Source: Ancylomarina sp048268005 (lineage in GTDB: Bacteria > Bacteroidota > Bacteroidia > Bacteroidales > Marinifilaceae). From it: a stretch of 64,000 nucleotides of DNA. Made by a program: the position numbers and the translations under genes. Location of the stretch: positions 124,001-188,000 of the forward strand of contig JBLWWJ010000001.1 of NCBI GenBank assembly GCA_048268005.1, written 5' to 3'. The notes beneath the pieces were generated by a model, which saw nothing but the letters and a program-made list of their open reading frames with translations, was not told where the DNA came from and did not search any database. Below are positions 1 through 8,518 of this stretch, one piece after another; position 1 is the first letter of the stretch, and each line of letters opens with the position of its first letter.

Positions 1-1287
1 AATAATGACAATGAACTTTTTGGAAAGACAGAAGGTGGCTTATCCGAAGCAGAAAGTGAGTTGCTTAACCAGATCAATCGTCGTAAAAAACAATCTGACA
101 GAACCAATATCTGTGATCTTTTAGAATATTTTTCAAGGAAACCTTATGGTTGGTACACAAATGGTGTTTTGGCCATAACAGCTCGTTTGTATAAGCACGG
201 TAAAATTGAAATGCGTAGAGATGCCTCATTGCTAAACGATGATGGGGTTTTGAATAGCCTGCTAAATACGAGAAGTCACATCACAACCTTGCTAACACCA
301 CAGGAGGTGATTGACCCAAGGACAATCCGCAAATTGAAGGAAATATACAATGAAGCTTTCGATGAACCCTGTCCGGCAATGGAAGCACGTGAAGTGGCCA
401 ATGCTTTTAAGGAGCGTTTAGCCAAAGAAATTCAGGACATCGCTCAATTACTTGCTTATAGGAATCAATATCCTTTCTTGAATCAATTGGATCAAGTCAA
501 AAATAGTCTGCAAAAATTGCAACAAAAAGAATACGGTTATTTCTTAAACAAACAATCTGAATTTGAGGATGATTTGCTCGATCAAAAAGAGGATCTTTTG
601 GATCCCATTAAGAAATTTTGGAAGGGTGAGCAAAAAAATATCTTCGATAACATCCGAACCTTCATCAATGGCGATCAATCTAATTTAGATTACATCGATG
701 GGAATGAAATGGATTTGCTCAATGGGGTATTTAATAGCGATAGCCCTTTTAAAGGTGATCAGATCAAACAGGCAAAAACAGCCATGGATGCGCTAAAGCA
801 AAAACTGATCGCAACCATCAATAAGGAAAAGGAAATTGCTTTAAGTGCCATTCAGGAAATGAGGCAAAATATGGAACAACATGCCGATTTTGCTAAGCTA
901 AAACAAGAACAGCAGCAGCAATTGTTGCACCCATTTGATTTGAATATCGAAAAGCTTTCTGAGCAAAGGTATATTGCCAACATTAAGCAAACCGCTGCCA
1001 TGGTTCGTGAGAAGTTGTATAACGATCAATTGAATCAAATGGTAGCCATGGCTCAACCACCAGCGAAGCCAACTCCGAAACCATACCCTGGTGGTAATGG
1101 AAAGCCTACAATTGCAGATGACAAAGAGGAAAAGCCACGCATCCATTATATCAACAAAAACAATGTGAAGGTTCCTTTCTCTAAAACCGAATTGCAAACT
1201 GAGGCTGATGTTAAAGAATACATCAAAGCCATGGAAGAGGAGCTACTCAAGCAAATCAAACAGAACAGACGAATTTCTTTAACCTAA
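1..1287 (+). CDS. brxC: BREX ATPase BrxC, C-terminal part (5' end outside window)
   Basis: The reading frame is open from base 1 and ends at the TAA at 1285-1287, so only the C-terminal ~428 residues are present. BrxC proteins are about 1,200 residues long with a P-loop ATPase near the N terminus, which lies upstream of the window. What is visible is a largely helical, Gln/Lys/Glu-rich segment with heptad-like stretches, a short Pro/Gly-rich linker (PPAKPTPKPYPGG) and a conserved-looking basic tail ending NRRISLT. The identification rests on position immediately before pglX and on the pglZ/brxL genes downstream, the type 1 BREX order. BrxC is required for BREX defence and methylation in characterised systems. 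The brxA and brxB genes would be expected to the left. A duplicate of its last ~17 codons lies at 1311-1391. Confidence 0.8.
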   Translation, partial: NNDNELFGKTEGGLSEAESELLNQINRRKKQSDRTNICDLLEYFSRKPYGWYTNGVLAITARLYKHGKIEMRRDASLLNDDGVLNSLLNTRSHITTLLTPQEVIDPRTIRKLKEIYNEAFDEPCPAMEAREVANAFKERLAKEIQDIAQLLAYRNQYPFLNQLDQVKNSLQKLQQKEYGYFLNKQSEFEDDLLDQKEDLLDPIKKFWKGEQKNIFDNIRTFINGDQSNLDYIDGNEMDLLNGVFNSDSPFKGDQIKQAKTAMDALKQKLIATINKEKEIALSAIQEMRQNMEQHADFAKLKQEQQQQLLHPFDLNIEKLSEQRYIANIKQTAAMVREKLYNDQLNQMVAMAQPPAKPTPKPYPGGNGKPTIADDKEEKPRIHYINKNNVKVPFSKTELQTEADVKEYIKAMEEELLKQIKQNRRISLT

Positions 1288-1310
1288 AAGATTTATTATT
1301 TATAATCTTG

Positions 1311-1391
1311 GGTTTCATCTCGGAGATTGAAGTCATGGAAAATGAACTTGTAAAGCAATTTAAAGAGAACAGACGAATTTCCATACGCTAA
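1311..1391 (+). pseudogene. Remnant of a second brxC 3' end
   Basis: In the frame ending at the TAA at 1389-1391 the DNA reads MENELVKQFKENRRISIR. The intact brxC ends MEEELLKQIKQNRRISLT. The two tails align without gaps and differ by mostly conservative changes, and both stop at the same place. The remnant has no start or body of its own and cannot be a gene. It is most simply the leftover 3' end of a different brxC allele after recombination replaced the gene. Confidence 0.7.
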
Positions 1392-1416
1392 GTCCGAAGG
1401 GCTTACATATGAATAA

Positions 1417-1436
1417 CCCCGGGTTTCAACCCGGGG
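1417..1436. repeat. Perfect GC-rich inverted repeat
   Basis: CCCCGGGTT and AACCCGGGG flank a two-base centre. The G+C content is far above the surroundings. It lies in the brxC-pglX spacer next to the brxC remnant and has no T-run, so it is more like a dispersed palindromic element or an mRNA hairpin than a terminator. Confidence 0.6.
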
Positions 1437-1526
1437 AAATAGAGACTAAGACATCAGCGGCGGAGCATTAACTCAATCAAAGAATTGAATGATTTCCAGC
1501 CGCTAGGTATTGGGACTAATATCTGA

Positions 1527-1547
1527 AACCGATAACCGATAACCGAT
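1527..1547. repeat. Three tandem copies of AACCGAT
   Basis: The heptamer AACCGAT occurs three times head to tail and ends 5 bases before the pglX start codon at 1553. Copy-number change here would alter the pglX leader, so a role in translation or phase variation is possible but unproven. Confidence 0.6.
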
Positions 1548-1552
1548 TATAC

Positions 1553-4500
1553 ATGAACACAAATATACTCAAGCGCTTCGCTCAAGAGGCTCGCACCAAA
1601 CTCATGCAGCAGGTTGCTGCAAAATTAGATTTTGTTTTAACAACCGATACGCCTGAACTTCGTGAGAAGCAGGAACAGATCAAAAATCTGAAAAAGGAAC
1701 TGGAGCAAAGCAGTAAACAGCAAGTTATCGAAAAGGTGGCTTACACTTGGTTCAATCGTTTAATGGCACTTCGCTTTATGGATGCCAACGATTACCAACC
1801 CTTGGGGCTACGTGTAATATCACCAATTGATGGCTATACCTTGCCTGAGCTTCTTTCTGAAGCCAAACAAGGAAACATTCCTGAAGATTTGCATATCGAT
1901 AGCCAAAAAGTATTGGACCTTTTGGATGGCCGTTTGCAGAGTCAGAACCCTCAAAACGAAGCCTTTAGATTGTTGCTAGTTGCCTCCTGTAATCATCTGA
2001 ACAACATATTACCCTTTCTTTTCGAGCGTATTGAGGATTATACTGAACTACTCTTGCCCGACGATCTCACCTCGGAATTTTCTATTGTCCAGGATGTGAT
2101 CAATGGTATGAGTACCGAGGATTGCCAGCAGGTGGAGATTATCGGTTGGTTATACCAGTTCTATATATCAGAACGAAAGGATGTGGTTTTTGCTTCTAAG
2201 GGTAAGGTGAGCAAGGAAGATATTCCGGCAGCAACGCAGTTGTTTACGCCTCGGTGGATTGTGGAGTATATGGTTCAGAATACGCTTGGAAAACTCTGGT
2301 TGCAAAACCACCCCGAATCGGGATTGAAGGGGCATATGCCTTATTATATCGAATCGGCCTCAGCTCAAAGCGAAGACTACCTAAAAATCAACTCTCCCGA
2401 AGAGATCAAATTGGTAGACCCAGCTTGTGGTAGTGGTCATATTCTGGTCTATGCCTTCGATCTGCTTACAAAAATCTACGAGGAGCAGGGCTACAACCAA
2501 TCGGAAATTCCTGGTTTAATTATTCAGAACAACCTTTATGGTTTAGAGATTGATGAGCGCGCGTCTCAACTTGCTTCCATGGCTCTCATGATGAAAGCCC
2601 GGGAGTACAACCGCCGGGTTTTTCGCAGGGCTATTCAGCCAAACATCAATTGCTACGTGGATTTACATTTGACAGATAAGGAGCTGGAGGAAAGCATCTC
2701 TTTGGCAATTACCCCATCACAGGAATTATCACATGACCTGAGAAACATGCAACAGGCAACCAACCTGGGCTCTCTAATCATACCCCATGCTCCTCAATCT
2801 GAATTGGAACGAGCTTTGGAGATGGTTCAATTTGAAGTAGCCAATGGCGACATGTTCACTCGTCCCAATTTGCAAAAGCTACAGACAGCTTTAAAACAGC
2901 TATTGGTTCTAGGTCAAAAGTACCACGCTGTTGTTGCAAATCCACCTTATATGGGAAGTGGTAAAATGAACCCTAAATTAAGTGATTTTGTTAAAGCTTA
3001 TTATCCAGATAGTAAAGCAGATTTGATGACTTGCTTTATGGAGAGCTCTTTGAAAATGCTTTTGGGTAAGGGTATACTTGGAATGATTAATCTACCATCA
3101 TGGTTGTTTTTATCTTCATTTGAAAAGTTAAGATCAAAGCTGATAAAAGAAAAACATATTGATTCATTGCTTCATATGGGAAGGGGGATTTTTGGTGTCG
3201 ATTGGGGGTCAACCGCATTCATTATTACTAATTCAAAGACTACAGTTAAAGGTGATTATTTTAAACTTCACAAAAGAAATTTTCAACATATCTATCCAGA
3301 AGATATTAGAGATATATTTTTAGAAGCAAAAAATGACGCTGCTACGAAAATTGATTTCGATAAATATAGAGATGGAGTTGGTACTACATCCGTAAAAGAT
3401 TTAATAGATTCTAAAGGATTGCAGATTTCTTACACTGCTAATCAAGATGATTTTGAGAAGATTCCTGGTAGTCCTATTGGATATTGGGCAAGTGAGGTTA
3501 CTATTGATATTTTCGATTCTTGTTCTTCTATGAATGAAGAAACAAAAGCAAGGCAGGGAATATCTACAGCTGATAATGAGCGCTTTTTAAGGACATGGCA
3601 AGAAATAGCATGGAAGAAATCAAGCTTGAATAATACATCTTCACCATTTTGGTTTCCACACAATAAAGGAGGTTCATTTAGAAAGTGGTATGGTAATCAA
3701 GAATATTTTATTAATTGGATGAATGATGGATTTGAAATTAAAAATTTCTATAATGATAAAGGTCAAAGACGTTCTGTAATACGAAATCCTAAATATTATT
3801 TTGAACCTTCTGTTAGCTGGAGTGATGTTAATTCCGGTTCTAATGCTTTCCGTATTATCCCTAAAGGGTTTATCCATAATGGGTGTGCCCCTTCTGCTTT
3901 TGGTAAAGACGAAGATTGGCGCTATTGTTTATTAGCATATGGTAACTTAAAATATACTTCATTTCTCGTTAACCTGATAAATCCTACGATTCATTTTTCA
4001 GAAGGTTATTTTTCAAAATTACCTTTCCCAAGCCTATTTTGGAAAAAAGAAGTTCTGGAAATATCAAAAAAATGTGTGCAAATTTCAAAATATGAGTGGG
4101 ATAGTAAGGAGTTGTCATGGGGCTTTCAACGAAATGAACTTTTGAAAATCAAAGGGCAAGATTTAGAAGAAACCTATGATCTTTATCAACAATATTGGAA
4201 TAATAAATTCGTCCAATTGCATTCTAACGAAGAGGAATTGAACCGTCAGTTCATGGAAATATATGGTTTGCAGGAAGAGTTAACGCCAGATGTACCTTTA
4301 GAGGAGATTACCATTCTGAAAGATGAAACTAAAATTGAGAATGGAGACTTGGTATTTAATGCCAAGGAGGTCATTGCCCAATTCGTAAGTTATGCTGTTG
4401 GGTGTATGTTTGGTCGTTATTCTTTGGATAAAGAAGGGCTAATTCTCGCCAATCAGGGTGAAACCTTGGAGGATTATTTAGCGCACACTGAGCGGAGTCG

Positions 4501-5155
4501 AAGTGAAGTGTCATTTATGCCAGATGACGACAACATCATCCCTATTCTAGAGGACGAATGGTTCGAGGACGACATCGCTGGTCGCTTCAAGGAATTCCTA
4601 AAAGCAAGTTTTGGTACAGATAACTTTGAAAAGAACCTTGCCTTTTTGGAAGAATGCTTAGGTAAAGATATCCGCAAGTACTTTATAAAGGATTTCTATG
4701 CCGATCACATTAAGCGTTACAAGAAACGCCCAATTTACTGGATGTTCTCCTCACCCAAAGGAGCCTTCAACGTGCTTATCTACATGCACCGCTATACGCC
4801 TGATACCGTCAGTAACATCCTCAATGGTTACTTACGCGAGTACCAGGACAAGCTAAAAACCAGCAGGGAGAATTGGGTGCGCATGCAAGTTTCGGGTACT
4901 GCTGCCGAAAAAAATAAGGCAGTAAAAGAGATTGATAAAATTGACAAAATCCTTTTGGAACTGAACGAATACGAGCGCGAAGTCCTTTTTCCACTTGCCA
5001 CTGATCGCATCTCAATCGATTTAGACGATGGTGTATTGGTCAACTACAACAAGTTTGGCAAAGCCATAAAACCTGTAGCCGGCCTAAACGATGCCAAAAC
5101 CAAAAAGAAGGTGAGAGGTTTTGATTGGATTGATGTAGAGGAGATAAGAGATTAG
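1553..5155 (+). CDS. pglX: BREX type 1 adenine-specific DNA methyltransferase PglX
   Basis: PglX transfers a methyl group from SAM to adenine in the BREX recognition site, marking self DNA; without it BREX cannot tell self from phage. The 1,200-residue length is typical. The SAM-binding motif I reads DPACGSGH (about residues 289-296) and the catalytic motif IV reads NPPY (about 463-466), as in N6-adenine methyltransferases. The start ATG at 1553 follows a short tandem repeat. Base composition changes inside the gene: roughly 2,980-4,230, the expected target-recognition region, is much more AT-rich than the flanks. The window 3241-3300 has 15 of 60 G+C, while 4741-4800 has 31 of 60, which suggests exchange of the specificity domain. 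A small repeat is inserted in frame near residue 978. The next gene follows after ~180 bases. Confidence 0.93.
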   Translation: MNTNILKRFAQEARTKLMQQVAAKLDFVLTTDTPELREKQEQIKNLKKELEQSSKQQVIEKVAYTWFNRLMALRFMDANDYQPLGLRVISPIDGYTLPELLSEAKQGNIPEDLHIDSQKVLDLLDGRLQSQNPQNEAFRLLLVASCNHLNNILPFLFERIEDYTELLLPDDLTSEFSIVQDVINGMSTEDCQQVEIIGWLYQFYISERKDVVFASKGKVSKEDIPAATQLFTPRWIVEYMVQNTLGKLWLQNHPESGLKGHMPYYIESASAQSEDYLKINSPEEIKLVDPACGSGHILVYAFDLLTKIYEEQGYNQSEIPGLIIQNNLYGLEIDERASQLASMALMMKAREYNRRVFRRAIQPNINCYVDLHLTDKELEESISLAITPSQELSHDLRNMQQATNLGSLIIPHAPQSELERALEMVQFEVANGDMFTRPNLQKLQTALKQLLVLGQKYHAVVANPPYMGSGKMNPKLSDFVKAYYPDSKADLMTCFMESSLKMLLGKGILGMINLPSWLFLSSFEKLRSKLIKEKHIDSLLHMGRGIFGVDWGSTAFIITNSKTTVKGDYFKLHKRNFQHIYPEDIRDIFLEAKNDAATKIDFDKYRDGVGTTSVKDLIDSKGLQISYTANQDDFEKIPGSPIGYWASEVTIDIFDSCSSMNEETKARQGISTADNERFLRTWQEIAWKKSSLNNTSSPFWFPHNKGGSFRKWYGNQEYFINWMNDGFEIKNFYNDKGQRRSVIRNPKYYFEPSVSWSDVNSGSNAFRIIPKGFIHNGCAPSAFGKDEDWRYCLLAYGNLKYTSFLVNLINPTIHFSEGYFSKLPFPSLFWKKEVLEISKKCVQISKYEWDSKELSWGFQRNELLKIKGQDLEETYDLYQQYWNNKFVQLHSNEEELNRQFMEIYGLQEELTPDVPLEEITILKDETKIENGDLVFNAKEVIAQFVSYAVGCMFGRYSLDKEGLILANQGETLEDYLAHTERSRSEVSFMPDDDNIIPILEDEWFEDDIAGRFKEFLKASFGTDNFEKNLAFLEECLGKDIRKYFIKDFYADHIKRYKKRPIYWMFSSPKGAFNVLIYMHRYTPDTVSNILNGYLREYQDKLKTSRENWVRMQVSGTAAEKNKAVKEIDKIDKILLELNEYEREVLFPLATDRISIDLDDGVLVNYNKFGKAIKPVAGLNDAKTKKKVRGFDWIDVEEIRD
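4484..4510 (+). repeat. In-frame dispersed repeat encoding HTERSRSEV
   Basis: The DNA core CACTGAGCGGAGTCGAAGTG translates here as TERSRSEV within pglX. From memory, this short element recurs between genes, and sometimes in frame inside genes, of many Bacteroidota genomes. A degenerate relative (AAGCGGTATCGAAGTG) is visible near 5260 downstream of pglX. The residues fall in a charged, probably exposed stretch, so the protein may tolerate them. Confidence 0.55.
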
Positions 5156-5163
5156 GGTTAAAC

Positions 5164-5195
5164 CTGATAGAGTTGAGAGCAGCGAATCCTATCAG
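5164..5195 (+). terminator. Weak hairpin after pglX
   Basis: CTGATAG (5164-5170) and CTATCAG (5189-5195) form a 7-bp stem with an 18-base loop just after the pglX stop, followed by AGTTTAAAA. There is no strong T-run, so it may be a leaky terminator or a repeat remnant. A similar CTGTCAG/CTGACAG hairpin followed by AGTTTAAAA occurs at 20763-20789. Confidence 0.3.
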
Positions 5196-5337
5196 AGTTT
5201 AAAACAAACAAGAACTTTGGCTGTAAACCATTTTAATCATACCTCTTGGTAGTTCTGTTAAGCGGTATCGAAGTGACACCAATGGGCGATTAGATGAGTG
5301 ATTGTCACGCTCTAAAAGAAAATATTCTATTATTAAT

Positions 5338-6426
5338 ATGTATAGCAAAGATTACAAAGGAATTATTATAGAAGATGGTAAAGCTATTGTGAAAACAATT
5401 ACCAAATCTACTGATAAGTTTGAATATTTAGAAAACTTTATTGATCATCTTAAACGAATCAGTGATGAAGATTTATTATCTGAAATTAAGAGTATAATTA
5501 TAAAAGAAAAGCATTTTCTGTCCGATTTTTTTCCTGAATATGTCGAATCTTTCAAAGAGCAAAAAGTTGGAGATGGTCTATACTATAGTTGGTTCGAAGC
5601 TAAAAATATTGAGCCTTATAAAGACACGATAGAGGAAGCCATTCAACAGGAGAAAGAAATTGGGGCTCTTTCCGCTGAGATTCAAACCGTAATGGTGGCT
5701 CACCTGAAAAAGGACATTGTAAATGATTTGAAAAACAGGTATGCAAGATTAACCCTGAATATTGATCTTCCTTGGTGGAATGAAATTAATTCCAGAGAGA
5801 ATACTGTTTTTCTTGATCACTCAACTCCAGGATGGTGTAACTTATCCTTTAAAAAAGATGATCTTTCTATTATTTGGAAAACCAATTATGGTTATGGTAT
5901 GGGGGCATATCACTATACTGTCATCTCTGTTGCAGGAAAGAAAAAATTGTTTGCAACCACTCATAATGGATTGCATGATAGTAATTATGATGATTTTGGG
6001 TTTATTGCGAATGAGGTAAATAAATATTTGAAAGATCCGGTTTTCTATCGTAAAGAATTGTACAAACACAACATCAAAGTTTTAAAAGAATTATATCAAA
6101 AAGAATTGGACTTTGCAGACCTGATAGAAAAAGAGACGCTTCCTCGATTAAAGGAAGCACTGGTTTTAGAAAATGAAATTTTAAATAACCTACCTACTGA
6201 GGGGGAAGATTTAGTTGGTGAAGCAAAAATTCAGCAAAGAAAAGTCGAGGATTTGAAAGAAAAAATAGAAAAACTTGGGGATTATGACACTAGTAACATA
6301 AATGATTTTGAACCATCTCAGAAATCCTATCATCGAAAAAGAGTACGTTGCGAATTGATCAAATTAGAAGTGAACGAGCTGATTCGAAAATACAAAGAGG
6401 AAGTAGATCTTTTTGAGCCTTTGTAA
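5338..6426 (+). CDS. Unknown BREX-embedded protein with C-terminal coiled coil
   Basis: This 362-residue protein is not recognised. The ATG at 5338 was chosen as start; a TTG at 5302 would add 12 residues. No signal peptide or membrane segment is visible. The middle (about 130-250) has a Trp-rich beta-like stretch including DLPWWNE and WKTNYGYGMG. The last ~120 residues are highly charged and helical (QRKVEDLKEKIEKL and similar), predicting a coiled coil. It sits in the same direction between pglX and the nuclease-WYL gene, so it is probably a BREX accessory gene cotranscribed with the core. The fold is unknown to me; a DNA-end or nucleotide sensor and a partner of the next gene are guesses only. 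Confidence 0.6.
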   Translation: MYSKDYKGIIIEDGKAIVKTITKSTDKFEYLENFIDHLKRISDEDLLSEIKSIIIKEKHFLSDFFPEYVESFKEQKVGDGLYYSWFEAKNIEPYKDTIEEAIQQEKEIGALSAEIQTVMVAHLKKDIVNDLKNRYARLTLNIDLPWWNEINSRENTVFLDHSTPGWCNLSFKKDDLSIIWKTNYGYGMGAYHYTVISVAGKKKLFATTHNGLHDSNYDDFGFIANEVNKYLKDPVFYRKELYKHNIKVLKELYQKELDFADLIEKETLPRLKEALVLENEILNNLPTEGEDLVGEAKIQQRKVEDLKEKIEKLGDYDTSNINDFEPSQKSYHRKRVRCELIKLEVNELIRKYKEEVDLFEPL

Positions 6427-6515
6427 AAGGAAATTGTTTACACAGTCTTCTAATAAGTTCTACCCGCAAAAAAAATACAATTTTCACCCTTTAACCAAGT
6501 CAATACACTTTCAAT

Positions 6516-8465
6516 ATGATTGAAGAAATTTTACACTTTTATTCTGAATACCGAATCATTCTTATTGGATTGCTTTCATTACTATTTTTGATTCTAGGCA
6601 TTCGTATATGGACACGAATAAGCAATATTAAAACTCAGTCTACTGAGAAAGATGAAATGATTCGTGAAATACACCTTGATGCTGAAAAGATAAGGGAACA
6701 GGCATTATCTGAGTCTGTGGAGCAGAAGGTGGTGAAATCAGGATCTGGAAAGCTTAAATCTTCAAAGGGAAATAGACCTCTTGCAGAGAAAAAAGTTAAG
6801 AAGTCAGAAGCTGAAGGAAATGAAGGTATAGTAAAAACGAATAAAAGAAAAAAAGATCAAACTCATGAGACTAAAGATTCCATCGCTAAGGAGGTAGATG
6901 GTAAGCAAGATGAAAAGCTAAGTCCGAAAGAAATCCCGGTTCTTGTTAATAAGGAAAAACAAGAAGCTCTTGTTATAAACTCACCAAAGAGTGAACGAAG
7001 AAAAGCAACACCTGAACTTGAGATTAAGAAGCCAATAAACTCAATTGAAGATGACGAGGGGCTTGAATTAGGCGCATTGCAAAAGGAAAATGTGCCGGTA
7101 GTAGAGGATGTTATTGGTAAACTAAAAGCTGATAAAGAGATCAATAATAGAGAGCTGGAAAATGATATTCAAAACTCTAAACCATTATCTTCTAAAGAAA
7201 AGAATATAAAATCAGAAGGAAAAGAATATTCAAAATCGGCTGAAGGTTCCACTTGTCTTTTACCAATCAAATATATTCCCAATGACCTTTGGCTACAAAC
7301 GACAGATTTAAAGACTTACCCCATTGTTAATATGCCGGTAAAGGATGCTTTGGTACTTTTGCCATTACATGGCAAAGTCAAAACCAAAGGGATTTCTGAA
7401 GAGCAATTCAAATCTTGTTTTGAAAAGTACTTCCCAAATAAAACCTTGTGTAATCAACATTTGGAGTTTAAAGGAGCAAAGCATGATTACGAACCTGATT
7501 TAATCTTCAAGGAGCGTGAATTTAATTTATTCGTGGATATTGAAATTGATGAACCTTACAGTGGAGCTTCAAGAAAACCTATGCATTATACTGGTTCTTA
7601 TGATATAGATAGAGATCATTATTTCAATAAGTATGGCTGGGTAGTTATTCGTTTTGCCGAATATCAAATCGTTAAAGAAGAGCTTGCTTGTATTAAGACT
7701 ATTGCTAAAGTCGTTGATTCTTTGATTGGGTCAGATTATGCAAATAGATTCGAAAATATCTCTGATCTTATTCCAATTCCGGAATGGAACTATGATCAGG
7801 CAAAAGCATGGGCTGAAGAAAATTACAGGGAATCCTACCTAGGCATCACTTTTAAAAGCACCGTTGACGAAGATGAAAGTGTTGAGACGGAGATTAATAT
7901 AGAGAAGGAGTCATTCGATGATCTGAATGCTGATAAAATTGATTATCGTGATACAATTGTTGCCCAGGTAGATACAGAATTGGAAGAAAAAATTAAGATT
8001 ATTAATGAAGTTATAAAAAAGAATTCTCCCATAATCTTTAATTATAGTTCTGGAGAAAAGCGAATTGTTCAACCATCTGCCTTAAATAAGAACAGGTCTG
8101 TTTATACGATGGTGGGCAATGATATAATAACATTAAACGAGCAGACTTTCGAATTGAGATTAATTTCAGATATAGACTTAGATGCTTGTCTAAATGATAA
8201 AATATATACAAATCAGGATGAAATAAAGCAAATGATTGAGTTTGCTATGGATAATGATTTGTATATTTTAATGAAATATTTTAAATATTCAGGAGAATCG
8301 GATATGAGAACCATTAGCTCGATTCAGTATACGGATGAATTCAAGGAATGGGGCTATGAAACAGGGGTACACATCAAAGCTTTTTGTAATTTAAGAAATG
8401 AGGAACGCAGCTTTAAAATTGAGAGAATTGCCGGTATGGCAGTTCTAAATTTTTCGTACTCATAA
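6516..8465 (+). CDS. Membrane-anchored PD-(D/E)XK-like nuclease with two WYL-like modules
   Basis: This 649-residue protein has an unusual layout. Residues 14-32 form one transmembrane helix (ILIGLLSLLFLILGIRI). Residues ~40-245 are a Lys/Glu-rich low-complexity linker. Residues ~250-430 look like a VSR/DUF559-type PD-(D/E)XK nuclease, with D328 in YEPDLIF, D341/E343/D345 in FVDIEIDEP, and a helix-strand DRDHYFNKYGWVVIRF. The usual Lys of (D/E)xK is not present at the expected place, so activity is uncertain. Two C-terminal segments (~488-553 and ~567-649) resemble WYL ligand-binding domains, with NYSSGEKRIVQPSAL in the first and FCNLRNEERSFKIERI in the second. It lies between pglX and pglZ on the same strand. 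The likely role is a BREX accessory nuclease or sensor at the membrane; this is inference. Confidence 0.6.
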   Translation: MIEEILHFYSEYRIILIGLLSLLFLILGIRIWTRISNIKTQSTEKDEMIREIHLDAEKIREQALSESVEQKVVKSGSGKLKSSKGNRPLAEKKVKKSEAEGNEGIVKTNKRKKDQTHETKDSIAKEVDGKQDEKLSPKEIPVLVNKEKQEALVINSPKSERRKATPELEIKKPINSIEDDEGLELGALQKENVPVVEDVIGKLKADKEINNRELENDIQNSKPLSSKEKNIKSEGKEYSKSAEGSTCLLPIKYIPNDLWLQTTDLKTYPIVNMPVKDALVLLPLHGKVKTKGISEEQFKSCFEKYFPNKTLCNQHLEFKGAKHDYEPDLIFKEREFNLFVDIEIDEPYSGASRKPMHYTGSYDIDRDHYFNKYGWVVIRFAEYQIVKEELACIKTIAKVVDSLIGSDYANRFENISDLIPIPEWNYDQAKAWAEENYRESYLGITFKSTVDEDESVETEINIEKESFDDLNADKIDYRDTIVAQVDTELEEKIKIINEVIKKNSPIIFNYSSGEKRIVQPSALNKNRSVYTMVGNDIITLNEQTFELRLISDIDLDACLNDKIYTNQDEIKQMIEFAMDNDLYILMKYFKYSGESDMRTISSIQYTDEFKEWGYETGVHIKAFCNLRNEERSFKIERIAGMAVLNFSYS

Positions 8466-8518
8466 ATATTTTTGACCTTTGTTAAGATTAATATAATATT
8501 TTACGCCACAATATATAT

